Source of the DNA: Firmicutes bacterium UBA3930 | GTDB lineage: Bacteria > Bacillota > Clostridia > Caldicoprobacterales > Caldicoprobacteraceae | Length of the DNA stretch: 5,737 nucleotides | Direction: 5' to 3' | Assembly: GCA_002385885.1 (NCBI GenBank) | Contig: DGEI01000008.1 | Span: forward strand, 24,185-29,921 | In this document: one piece after another, positions 1 to 5,737 of the stretch | Layout: each line of letters starts with the position of its first letter | Numbering within the stretch: position 1 is the first letter of the stretch | The notes under the pieces: model-generated | The model's input: the letters and a program-made list of their open reading frames with translations, nothing else | Databases searched by the model: none | Told to the model about the DNA's origin: nothing | Program-made: the position numbers and the translations under genes

Positions 1-1054
1 ACATCAGCGCCGAACAGCAGCCCAGCAGTATTACGCCAATTACTATGCTTAGCCGGCCAAATAAGAACAAGCCGAGGAAAGAAACAATAGAAGCCGCAAA
101 AATAATCATGATTGCGATATTATGCCGGTAGTTGAATTTTTTGTCCAGCCAACCCGATAGAAGGATCCCTCCAAAATTCATTAATGGAATTAGCAGTATA
201 TAGCTGGTGGTGGAGGAAAGGGCAATGCTATGGGTCTCCATTAAGTACAGGGGGCCCCAAAGGCTTATGCTTTCTTTGATGATTCCCTGGCACGCACAGA
301 CAACAGCTATTACCCAAAGCCTGTTTACTTTTATAAACTGCCAAAAGGGGATTTCATCGTTTTGATCAATAATACGATCTCTGGAATCCAGGTTTTCCAA
401 TGCAGCCAAGCCGCTGCCCTTACGGCCGTTTTTTGATGCAAGCAGTTTTCTTGTGCTAACCAACCATATAACTGCGTAAGTAAGCACCAGTATTCCCGGA
501 AGCCTGAAGGCCCAATGCCAGCTGGCTGTGGTCAGGATCTGTCCGGAAAGGCCCCATCCCAGCAAATAGCCTCCTACCATTGTTGTTGATATCCCTACCG
601 AAATACGTGTCCTATATTCCTCCGGGAACGATGCCGAAAGGATTCTTATAATCGGCCCCCAAAGCATGGATTGAAAAAATCCATTAACTGCCCATAGGAA
701 TATCATGGCCGCTAAACTTGAAGTAAAACTAAATAAAATATTAGTTATTGCCGTTATTGCAAGGCCGATAAATATGAATATTCTCCCCGGGATTTTGTCG
801 CCAATGTATCCGTTTATCAGCTGGCCAATACCGTATATCCAAAAGAAAAAGCTTCCAATGAGCCCTAAACCGGCTTTACTCCAGCCAAACGCCTGCTGAA
901 TAGCTGGTATGGCTACCGACATATTAACCCGGCAAAGATATATACTGGTATAAGCCATCCAGCAGAGCACGAAGATATTGATAGGCAGGTGTCTAATGCC
1001 TATTGAATGCTGCACCGCGTTATTCTTTTGTACACTTTTATTATTATTTTCCAA
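1..1054 (-). CDS. MFS transporter, GlpT/UhpC-like (OPA group), partial at left edge
   Basis: Inner-membrane carrier, probably for an anionic small solute such as a sugar phosphate or uronate. The substrate is inferred. The frame stays open from 1054 to the window edge, giving about 351 residues of an expected 420-450, so the last two or three membrane segments are missing. Visible features are a hydrophilic N-terminus, then a first helix ending in YLCRVNMSVAIP with Arg42, which aligns with the substrate-phosphate-binding Arg45 of GlpT. A GYIGDKIPGR loop (about residues 83-91) is the MFS motif A region between helices 2 and 3. A charged central loop spans about 202-236. The SLWGPLYLME stretch (about 264-272) matches GlpT DWSPTYLKE, with Lys260 near the place of GlpT Arg269. 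The start is TTG at 1054, because AAAGGAG lies 8 nt upstream; an in-frame ATG-ATG at 1075/1072 would put that site inside the gene. It follows the 105-aa membrane protein by 105 bp and may share its transcript. Family call is firm, substrate is not. Confidence 0.88.
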   Translation of the reverse strand, partial: MENNNKSVQKNNAVQHSIGIRHLPINIFVLCWMAYTSIYLCRVNMSVAIPAIQQAFGWSKAGLGLIGSFFFWIYGIGQLINGYIGDKIPGRIFIFIGLAITAITNILFSFTSSLAAMIFLWAVNGFFQSMLWGPIIRILSASFPEEYRTRISVGISTTMVGGYLLGWGLSGQILTTASWHWAFRLPGILVLTYAVIWLVSTRKLLASKNGRKGSGLAALENLDSRDRIIDQNDEIPFWQFIKVNRLWVIAVVCACQGIIKESISLWGPLYLMETHSIALSSTTSYILLIPLMNFGGILLSGWLDKKFNYRHNIAIMIIFAASIVSFLGLFLFGRLSIVIGVILLGCCSALM

Positions 1055-1062
1055 AGAGTGTA

Positions 1063-1069
1063 CTCCTTT
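1063..1069 (-). promoter_or_regulatory. Ribosome binding site fixing the TTG start of the MFS gene
   Basis: AAAGGAG on the minus strand, 8 nt before the TTG at 1054. The in-frame ATG codons at 1075 and 1072 have no comparable purine run upstream, so this site decides for the TTG start. Confidence 0.7.
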
Positions 1070-1159
1070 CATCATAACAAGAATCGGGTAAACAGGGTTA
1101 CAGTATGGCAGGATAGCTCAACATATTCATTATTCAAGTTATATGCAGGCAGAATCACT

Positions 1160-1477
1160 CTATTCCTGAATTTTACCCAGATATGCAAACAAAGTAGTAA
1201 CATTTGGTATGATAGTGACGACAAGAAGAGAAACAGCCGCAAACACCACAGCACCGGTTGTGTCTATAAAAGCAGGCCAATCTTCAATCCTCACCAGATT
1301 ATGGCTGTAAAGGCTCCAAAAACACAGTGAAACAATACAGGCCATAACACTCATGATAGGATACAACGCCCAATACCTGTTGCCATGATTGTTATATCCT
1401 ACCAGGCTATAACCGGGAGTATCCATAAAATTAAACCAGCACAAGGCTGCCCATGTTAGGCAAACATACCACAGCAT
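1160..1477 (-). CDS. Small unknown membrane protein, 105 aa
   Basis: I do not recognise a family. The protein has three likely membrane segments: residues about 1-18 (rich in Trp, Leu and Cys), about 36-58 (from YWALYPIM to FWSLY) and about 74-100 (from TGAVVFAAV to FAYLG). Between the first two is a polar loop with Gly, Asn and His; between the last two is a loop carrying Arg, Glu and Asp. The ATG at 1477 is preceded almost directly by a GAGGGGGGA run, a usable but very close ribosome binding site; a later TTG start cannot be excluded. It begins 39 bp after the DUF2200 stop and ends 105 bp before the transporter start, all on one strand, so it may be a middle gene of a three-gene transcript. 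A role as a partner of the transporter is a guess from position. It could also be a shortened relic of a larger membrane protein. Confidence 0.6.
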   Translation of the reverse strand: MLWYVCLTWAALCWFNFMDTPGYSLVGYNNHGNRYWALYPIMSVMACIVSLCFWSLYSHNLVRIEDWPAFIDTTGAVVFAAVSLLVVTIIPNVTTLFAYLGKIQE

Positions 1478-1516
1478 TCCCCCCTCTATTTTGAGAGTAT
1501 AAACTTATCGTATATT

Positions 1517-1867
1517 TTATTTACGTAAAATCTTTTCCATTGCCTTTCCCCTTGCTAATTCATCGATCAGCTTATCCAGATAGCGAATCTCACGCATCAA
1601 TGGTTCTTCGATCTCTTCCACCCGGACACCGCATATTACACCTTTGATCAGAGTACGCGAAGGATTCAACTGCGGAGCCTCAGCAAAGAAGGTTTCAAAA
1701 TCCACCTGTTTTTCCAACTGCAGTTCCAGCTCCTCCTGGCTGTATCCTGTCAGCCAACGGATTATCTCATCAACCTCTGCTTTTGTACGCCCTTTTTTCT
1801 CTGCCTTTGAAACATAAAGGGGATAGACTTTGGCAAAACTCATTTTATAAATCTTATGGTTGGACAT
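1517..1867 (-). CDS. DUF2200 family protein, 116 aa
   Basis: Member of the DUF2200 family, a short, highly conserved soluble protein of unknown function found across many bacteria. From memory of the family, the hallmarks present are an N-terminal HKIYKMSFAKVYPLY stretch, then KAEKKGRTKAEVDEII, WLTGYSQEEL, QVDFETFFAEAPQLNP, ICGVRVEEIEEPLMREIRYLD and a C-terminal LIDELARGKAMEKILRK, so the protein looks full length. No signal peptide or membrane segment is seen. Two ATGs stand in tandem at 1870 and 1867. GGAGG at 1874-1878 is 3 nt from the first and 6 nt from the second, so I chose the second, giving MSNHKIY; the alternative adds one Met. It is the first gene of the lower minus-strand group, with a membrane protein 39 bp downstream. 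Nothing ties it to sugar use except position. Confidence 0.93.
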   Translation of the reverse strand: MSNHKIYKMSFAKVYPLYVSKAEKKGRTKAEVDEIIRWLTGYSQEELELQLEKQVDFETFFAEAPQLNPSRTLIKGVICGVRVEEIEEPLMREIRYLDKLIDELARGKAMEKILRK

Positions 1868-1870
1868 CAT

Positions 1871-2286
1871 GCACCTCCATTATTAATTGGGTAAATCTAT
1901 TGTAATTTACTTCAATTTTACCATAAAATGATAAAAAATAAGCAACCTTGATGAAATTTTCTGTATGATTATATTGATATAAGCGTAAAATAGTTCAGCA
2001 CATTGCCGCATTTCTACTATTTTCATTCAAAAAAACTCCAATCATATTTTCCGGTTTGCCGTGATTGCGCTGCTTTTACGTATAGTATTCGATGCACCGA
2101 TTTATCTGTCGCTTACTTGGCTAATCATATCCTTCCGCATTCTTACGATTTATTAACACAAAAATACCAGGGTAGAAAGGTTTTTCCCTTGCCTACCCTG
2201 GTCCCGGGTATTGCTTAACATCACTTCTTGTACCTAAAGCAGTACTAAAATACCAAACTATTTTTCTATATTTCTATAGCATAAAT
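1871..2286. other. Intergenic stretch between GH67 gene and DUF2200 gene
   Basis: About 415 bp with no convincing gene. It holds the GH67 terminator (described separately) and presumably the promoter for the DUF2200 group, but I could not find a clear -35/-10 pair on the minus strand. A small inverted repeat, GTAAAT at 1891-1896 and ATTTAC at 1905-1910, lies 13-45 nt upstream of the DUF2200 ribosome binding site and could be a weak operator or chance. A longer-range match, AAAATAG 1987-1993 with CTATTTT 2017-2023, is within chance for AT-rich DNA. Confidence 0.5.
2156..2202 (-). terminator. Rho-independent terminator of the GH67 gene
   Basis: A perfect 10-bp stem, ACCAGGGTAG at 2166-2175 pairing with CTACCCTGGT at 2193-2202, encloses a loop that can add a second short AAGG/CCTT stem. 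Read on the minus strand it is followed at once by ATTTTTGTGTT. It lies about 85 nt beyond the GH67 stop codon, so it ends that transcript and separates it from the DUF2200 group. The plus-strand reading has no T-tract. Confidence 0.85.
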
Positions 2287-4347
2287 CTACCTGTATATCT
2301 TCCTCCCGTGTATATCATCGATACCAGTTTTCCTGTAAAAATAGGTATTGACCACATCCCGCCACTCGGCGGCGTTTTTAAGCTGCATATCCAGCCTTTC
2401 CAGAACCAGATCGAATGCTTCAGCATCAATCTTTCCTTTAAGTGTCAGCCATTTTTCCTTTAAGCCCTCGGCTTCTTCGTATCCCTCAAAATGGGTATCG
2501 TATATATGCTGGATCACCGTTTTGCCGGATTTTAGCTTGTAAGTATACGGTACATGGTGGAAAAACAGCAGCAGCTCCTCAGGACAGGTCTCTATATTCT
2601 CGTACATGCTTGCTACCGGTTCATTGTACTGGGCGGTATAGCCGGTACCAGATGCTGCGGTCCTGTCAACACCAATTCCCTTCCAATCGGCATAATGGTA
2701 TGTACCCCAGTGGGAATACTCGTATCCGTCAACGCTTGGGCCATAATGATGCCCGGGGTTTACCATCCAGCCTATCCCCAAAGGCACCGTATATTTCTCA
2801 TAGATTTCCCTGGAAGCCATCAGCATGGATACAATTGTATCTTCAACTTGCGGCTCATGGCCAAAAGTTAACTTTACCCACTCTTCAGCTATCTCCCGGG
2901 CAGAAAGATCAGGATCCCATGCAAGGCGCCCAAAACAATACAGGTTAGCCTGAGCCAGCGGATGCCCTGTCCAGCATTTGCTTTCTCCAATATTCGAAAC
3001 GCCTACAATGCCACCATATTTCGTCCCAAAGAGTGAACCGTTGACAACCTTGCTTACCAGTGAACCCTGCCCTTTTGCATAAGTATCAAAATCCAATACC
3101 TCTTTCCACATATTGCCCAGGTAACACATATCCCTTTGCTGGCCAGTATACTCCTGTGTAATCTGCAATTCCACGGCAACATTGGTCTTTTCCATTGCGC
3201 CAAACAAGGGAGATACGGGCTCCCTTATCTGAAAATCCATTGGGCCGTTTTTGATCTGCACAATTACATTGTCCATAAACTTTCCATCCAGGGGTTTGAA
3301 GTTATCATACGCGGCTTTGGCCCTGTCTATCGTACGATCTCTCCAGTCAACCTGGCAGTTGTATACAAAAGCCCTCCAGAAAACCACACCGCCATACGGT
3401 TTTAAAGCCTCAGCCAGCATGTTTGCCCCTTCATCATGATTCCTGCCGTAAGTGAAGGGCCCCGGCCTGAACTCCGAATCGGCTTTGACAAGAAAACCGC
3501 CAAAATCAGGAATATATCTATAGATATTATCAGTTACATCCTTCCACCATTTTTTGACCGATTCATCCAGTGGATCGGCAGTAGACAGGCCCCCTATCTC
3601 CACCGGCGCCGCAAAATTTATGCTCAAATACAGCTTAATGCCGTACTGCCTGAATACATCGGCTATCCTTGCCACATCAGGCAAAAACTCGTCAGTTATA
3701 AGGCGTGTCTCTACCTGGTGGACATTGACGTTGTTGATGGTAACTCCGTTTACACCTATGGATGCAAGAAGCCGCGCATAATCCTTGATCCTGCTCAAAT
3801 CGCTGATAATCCTGTTATCCTTGAAAAATATGGATTGGCCGGCATATCCCCTTTCGATAAAACCGCTCATATTATCCCAGTGGTTTATAATCCTCAAAGG
3901 ATTACCAGGCCCGTCAATGCCCTGCACCTGTGCAAGAGTTTTCCCAAGGCACATCGACCTTAATAGATGAAATACCCCGTACAATGCCCCTTGTTCGTTT
4001 TTACCTACCACAGCCAATACATTTTTGCCACTGTTCTCATATTTGCGTATAATGAATCCATCATCAGGCAAGTCACTGTAACTTATACCCAATGCTTTAT
4101 CATCTGCTTCATCCCAGATGCCTACAAATATGCAGCCGGAATCAGGATAAGACTCCACTATTTGAGGGGATTGCCCGGTAAACCTGGTAAATGCAATTTT
4201 TAGTTCCTCAACCGCCGAGTTTATAACGGGATGTTTGCTTTTTGCCACAATGCTATTGCAAAAACCCCTGTATTCTTTATTAAAATTATCGGGCAAATAA
4301 CTATAGCTCAGCCAGCATTCATAAACCTTACCTTTGTTTAAACTCAA
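2287..4347 (-). CDS. aguA: Alpha-glucuronidase, glycoside hydrolase family 67
   Basis: Hydrolyses the alpha-1,2 bond linking (4-O-methyl)-D-glucuronic acid to the terminal xylose of short glucuronoxylan oligosaccharides, freeing glucuronate and xylooligosaccharide. No signal peptide is visible, so it acts in the cytoplasm, as usual for the family. At 686 residues it has the normal length. Layout: N-terminal domain about 1-145, TIM-barrel catalytic domain about 146-460 opening with INHWDNMSGFIERGYAG, and a C-terminal helical domain to the end, with the WMVNPGHHYGPSVDGYEYS stretch at about 527-545. Catalytic residues map well on the studied enzymes: Glu292 in VKADSEFRPGP as the acid, and Asp371 (GPMDFQIREP) with Glu393 (VELQITQEYTGQ) as the base pair in this inverting enzyme. 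The start is TTG at 4347, since GGAGTG lies 7 nt upstream and the only near ATG meets a stop two codons later. The gene appears to be transcribed alone, bounded by terminators on both sides. Confidence 0.97.
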   Translation of the reverse strand: MSLNKGKVYECWLSYSYLPDNFNKEYRGFCNSIVAKSKHPVINSAVEELKIAFTRFTGQSPQIVESYPDSGCIFVGIWDEADDKALGISYSDLPDDGFIIRKYENSGKNVLAVVGKNEQGALYGVFHLLRSMCLGKTLAQVQGIDGPGNPLRIINHWDNMSGFIERGYAGQSIFFKDNRIISDLSRIKDYARLLASIGVNGVTINNVNVHQVETRLITDEFLPDVARIADVFRQYGIKLYLSINFAAPVEIGGLSTADPLDESVKKWWKDVTDNIYRYIPDFGGFLVKADSEFRPGPFTYGRNHDEGANMLAEALKPYGGVVFWRAFVYNCQVDWRDRTIDRAKAAYDNFKPLDGKFMDNVIVQIKNGPMDFQIREPVSPLFGAMEKTNVAVELQITQEYTGQQRDMCYLGNMWKEVLDFDTYAKGQGSLVSKVVNGSLFGTKYGGIVGVSNIGESKCWTGHPLAQANLYCFGRLAWDPDLSAREIAEEWVKLTFGHEPQVEDTIVSMLMASREIYEKYTVPLGIGWMVNPGHHYGPSVDGYEYSHWGTYHYADWKGIGVDRTAASGTGYTAQYNEPVASMYENIETCPEELLLFFHHVPYTYKLKSGKTVIQHIYDTHFEGYEEAEGLKEKWLTLKGKIDAEAFDLVLERLDMQLKNAAEWRDVVNTYFYRKTGIDDIHGRKIYR

Positions 4348-4354
4348 CTTTTAT

Positions 4355-4360
4355 CACTCC
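4355..4360 (-). promoter_or_regulatory. Ribosome binding site deciding the TTG start of GH67
   Basis: GGAGTG on the minus strand, 7 nt before the TTG at 4347. The ATG that overlaps this site runs ATG GAG TGA, a stop after two codons, so it cannot start the enzyme. Confidence 0.75.
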
Positions 4361-4403
4361 ATTTCAAATTCTAATTTTCGGCTGCTATTACCAATGACTT
4401 CCC

Positions 4404-4432
4404 ATAATCCGGTTTCACAATGAATACTGCAA
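4404..4432 (-). promoter_or_regulatory. Weak candidate promoter for the GH67 gene
   Basis: Minus-strand TTGCAG at 4427-4432 and GATTAT at 4404-4409 are 17 nt apart, a standard vegetative sigma spacing, but match consensus at only 3 and 4 of 6 positions. It is the best pair between the upstream terminator and the GH67 start and would give a leader of about 50 nt. The segment TGAAACCGGATTAT overlapping it keeps only the left half of a CcpA (cre) site. Confidence 0.28.
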
Positions 4433-4439
4433 TTAATTA

Positions 4440-4477
4440 AGAAAAAAGTATTCAAAGCCAGCAGTATGCTTTGAATA
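4440..4477 (-). terminator. Intrinsic terminator (or leader attenuator) upstream of GH67
   Basis: A perfect 10-bp inverted repeat, TATTCAAAGC at 4449-4458 and GCTTTGAATA at 4468-4477, has a 9-nt loop and is followed on the minus strand by CTTTTTTC. The stem is AT-rich, so of moderate strength. It lies about 285 nt after the deoC stop and about 90 nt before the GH67 start. The simplest reading is that it ends deoC transcripts; if GH67 is transcribed from further upstream it would be in its leader and could act as an attenuator. Confidence 0.68.
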
Positions 4478-4761
4478 AAATCTCAGCTATAACCCATACC
4501 GGCATGAGGTATTGTAATAAATCCTGTTTATTATAATGATCTGTTTAGACATCATAGTTTGCTATATATCCTATTGGATTACAGGTATTAGATTTGATAT
4601 GTTTGCTTGAGCATTTCTTATTGAACTATTTTTTCTGGCAGTTTTTATTATACCACAGCCTGTTTACCGATGAAAGAAAATTGCACTATTCCGAAAAAAC
4701 GCAATCATTCCGCTATTATGCTTCGCTGCAAAATACTAAAAAAAGAGAGCACTGAAATCTA

Positions 4762-5439
4762 TCATGAACTCCTTTTTTCCATTTCCTTTATAGTTTTAAT
4801 AAGCTTGCTGCTGCCAATTCTTGATACTCCCAATCGAATAAATTCTTCAGCATCTGAAAAAGATGAAATCCCACCAGCTGCTTTTATTTTAACATGAGGT
4901 TTTACATATTTCGCAAAAAGGGCTACATCTTCCTTTGTTGCACCTCCTTTGTGAAAACCAGTCGATGTTTTAATATAATCTGCACCTGAGTCAGAAATTA
5001 TGCCACATATTGCAATCTTTTCTTCTTGGCTCAGAAGGCCTGCCTCAACAATTACCTTTAGAATCTTTTCACCACAAATATTTTTTATTGCCTTTATTTC
5101 TTCAAGAACAAGATTATATTTTTTGTCCTTAAGCCAACCTACATTGATCACCATATCAATTTCATCAGCTCCGTTTTTTATAGCGTCATCAGCCTCAAAG
5201 CATTTTACAGCAGTTGTGGGATAGCCGTTGGGGAATCCGACAACAGTACATATAGGTATTTTGCCATTAACATATTCAACAGCAGCCTTTACATAGCTTT
5301 GAGGAAGGCAAACCGATGCCGTACCATACTGAATGCCTTCATCACATAATAACTTGATATCCTCCCAGACAGCGTCCACAGATAACATGGTATGATCTAC
5401 AAGTGAAAGAATACGCCTTAAATCCATAAGTTCCATCAT
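4762..5439 (-). CDS. deoC: Deoxyribose-phosphate aldolase (DeoC)
   Basis: Class I aldolase of the cytoplasm that splits 2-deoxy-D-ribose-5-phosphate into glyceraldehyde-3-phosphate and acetaldehyde, the last step of deoxynucleoside breakdown. At 225 residues it matches the short bacterial form and is one TIM-barrel domain. Key residues are present: Asp95 in EIDMVINVG, the Schiff-base Lys157 in ADYIKTSTGF, and the second lysine Lys186 in VKIKAAGGI. The phosphate site KGGAT and the C-terminal RIGSS are also seen. Small departures are VIVEAGLL where VIIET-LL is usual, and GGISS where many relatives have an Arg after GG(I/V). The start is the ATG at 5439, with GGGAGGT at 5446-5452 giving 7 nt spacing; an ATG follows directly. 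No nucleoside phosphorylase or phosphopentomutase gene is in the window, so the link to nucleoside use is not shown. It looks richer in A and T than the GH67 gene. Confidence 0.96.
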   Translation of the reverse strand: MMELMDLRRILSLVDHTMLSVDAVWEDIKLLCDEGIQYGTASVCLPQSYVKAAVEYVNGKIPICTVVGFPNGYPTTAVKCFEADDAIKNGADEIDMVINVGWLKDKKYNLVLEEIKAIKNICGEKILKVIVEAGLLSQEEKIAICGIISDSGADYIKTSTGFHKGGATKEDVALFAKYVKPHVKIKAAGGISSFSDAEEFIRLGVSRIGSSKLIKTIKEMEKRSS

Positions 5440-5445
5440 TATGTA

Positions 5446-5452
5446 ACCTCCC
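5446..5452 (-). promoter_or_regulatory. deoC: Ribosome binding site of deoC
   Basis: GGGAGGT on the minus strand; its GGAGG core ends 7 nt before the ATG at 5439. This near-perfect site supports the first of the two tandem ATGs. It lies about 20 nt downstream of the leader hairpin, so it is probably left free by that structure. Confidence 0.75.
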
Positions 5453-5471
5453 GAGTCCTGTAATCTGCAAG

Positions 5472-5513
5472 GTATTTTCTTATACTAAAAACCGGGTTAT
5501 ATAAAGAAAATAC
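5472..5513 (-). repeat. Long AU-rich inverted repeat (hairpin) in the deoC leader
   Basis: GTATTTTCTTATA at 5472-5484 is the reverse complement of TATAAAGAAAATAC at 5500-5513 apart from one extra A, so the minus-strand RNA can form 13 pairs with a one-base bulge around a 15-nt loop. There is no T-tract after it in either direction, so it is not an ordinary terminator. It starts 23 nt after the stop of the 26-codon ORF and ends about 20 nt before the deoC ribosome binding site. It could stabilise or process the mRNA, or act as an operator in DNA form. Confidence 0.55.
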
Positions 5514-5536
5514 AGCATAAAACCGAATAAATAAAC

Positions 5537-5617
5537 TCATACACTAATAGGGGCCTTGGATTTATAAACTCTATACTCGTTACGAAGTTTAACCGTTCCT
5601 AAATAATCTCTCGGCAT
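5537..5617 (-). CDS. Possible 26-aa small protein or leader peptide upstream of deoC
   Basis: ATG at 5617 opens 26 codons ending in TGA at 5537-5539. AAAAGGAG at 5626-5633 lies 8 nt upstream, as good a ribosome binding site as that of any real gene here. The peptide is basic and polar, starting MPRDYLGTVKLRNEY and ending in KAPISV, with six Arg/Lys against two acidic residues; it has no membrane segment and no run of one amino acid that would suggest classical attenuation. I recognise no family. It could be a small protein, a regulatory leader peptide for deoC 97 nt downstream, or the remnant 5' end of a lost gene. The only strong evidence is the start signal. Confidence 0.4.
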   Translation of the reverse strand: MPRDYLGTVKLRNEYRVYKSKAPISV

Positions 5618-5646
5618 ATCCCTCACTCCTTTTCACTTGTATTACT

Positions 5647-5668
5647 TATCAATAGAGCTCTGTTGATA
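5647..5668. promoter_or_regulatory. 22-bp near-perfect palindrome, candidate operator
   Basis: The halves TATCAATAGAG and CTCTGTTGATA are reverse complements in 10 of 11 positions, centred between 5657 and 5658 on AGAGCTCT. There is no spacer, so it suits binding of a dimeric regulator better than an RNA hairpin. It lies 13 nt upstream of the ribosome binding site of the 26-codon ORF, where a repressor could block the minus-strand transcript leading to deoC. I do not recognise the motif, and no regulator gene is in the window. Confidence 0.5.
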
Positions 5669-5737
5669 TTGGCATCGAGATATCGTGTTAACAGAAGCAT
5701 GGAAAAGTGATACAAAAAATTAGAATATTTTTGAAAC

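Larger units (their letters stand above)
4348..4761. other. Intergenic stretch between deoC and GH67 gene
   Basis: About 414 bp without a gene. From the deoC end: minus-strand T-runs at 4738-4744 and 4694-4699, the second preceded by a poor stem (GCATAAT with ATGATTGC, one mismatch and one bulge), may end some deoC transcripts. Two exact minus-strand TATAAT boxes occur at 4647-4652 and 4530-4535, but neither has a recognisable -35 box at normal spacing. A 7-bp inverted repeat, TAATAAA 4515-4521 and TTTATTA 4527-4533, overlaps the second TATAAT like an operator, though AT-rich DNA gives such matches by chance. The clear terminator at 4440-4477 is listed separately. Confidence 0.45.

Noticed and set aside
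1007..1330. 107-codon plus-strand frame over the transporter start and membrane protein
   Set aside because: It is antisense to the better supported transporter start, with no ribosome binding site and no known domain.
2003..2218. 71-codon plus-strand frame between GH67 and DUF2200 genes
   Set aside because: It starts at a TTG without a ribosome binding site, runs through the GH67 terminator hairpin and resembles no family.
2442..3963. Plus-strand open frames of up to 175 codons opposite the GH67 gene
   Set aside because: They are antisense to a clearly real enzyme, have composition expected of shadow frames and no recognisable domain.
4404..4417. Possible CcpA catabolite (cre) site ahead of GH67
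   Set aside because: Only the left half, TGAAACCG, fits; the right half misses three fixed positions of TGWAANCGNTNWCA.
4500..4530. Possible BglG/LicT-type RNA antiterminator overlapping the terminator
   Set aside because: A GGATT-TATTAC stretch recalls the start of such sites, but the pairing half and the overlap with the terminator stem are lacking.
4670..4897. 75-codon plus-strand frame over the end of deoC
   Set aside because: It overlaps the conserved DeoC C-terminus in antisense; its hydrophobic stretch comes from the complementary codons.
5676..5685. Apparent palindrome around GATATC
   Set aside because: Only the central six bases are symmetric, which is expected by chance.

Overview
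The window reads as a piece of a Gram-positive, low-to-moderate GC genome, most likely a plant-fibre-degrading Clostridia/Bacillota member. Purine-rich Shine-Dalgarno sequences sit 6-8 nt before most starts, two genes begin with TTG, terminators are hairpin-plus-T-tract, and the products match Bacillota-type families. This placement is inferred from style and gene content. Every gene I can support lies on the minus strand, so transcription runs from high to low coordinates.

In transcription order: (1) 5440-5737 is a leader region holding a 22-bp near-perfect palindrome, a 26-codon ORF with a strong ribosome binding site, and a long AU-rich hairpin just before deoC. (2) 4762-5439 is deoC, deoxyribose-phosphate aldolase. 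(3) 4348-4761 is a non-coding stretch with an intrinsic terminator or possible attenuator and a weak promoter candidate. (4) 2287-4347 is a complete family GH67 alpha-glucuronidase, ended by a good terminator at 2156-2202. (5) 1871-2286 is otherwise empty. (6) 1517-1867 encodes a DUF2200 protein, 1160-1477 a small unknown membrane protein, and 1-1054 the N-terminal ~351 residues of an MFS transporter resembling the organophosphate:phosphate antiporter (GlpT/UhpC) group. The transporter runs off the left edge.

The metabolic theme is sugar and uronic acid use. The GH67 enzyme removes (4-O-methyl)glucuronic acid from short glucuronoxylan fragments inside the cell. DeoC splits deoxyribose-5-phosphate into glyceraldehyde-3-phosphate and acetaldehyde. 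The transporter may import an anionic sugar, but a terminator and ~400 bp separate it from GH67, so a shared pathway is not shown. I see no CRISPR array, mobile element, tRNA or rRNA, and no clear sign of a novel multi-gene system. The least explained parts are the leader upstream of deoC and the small membrane protein next to the transporter.
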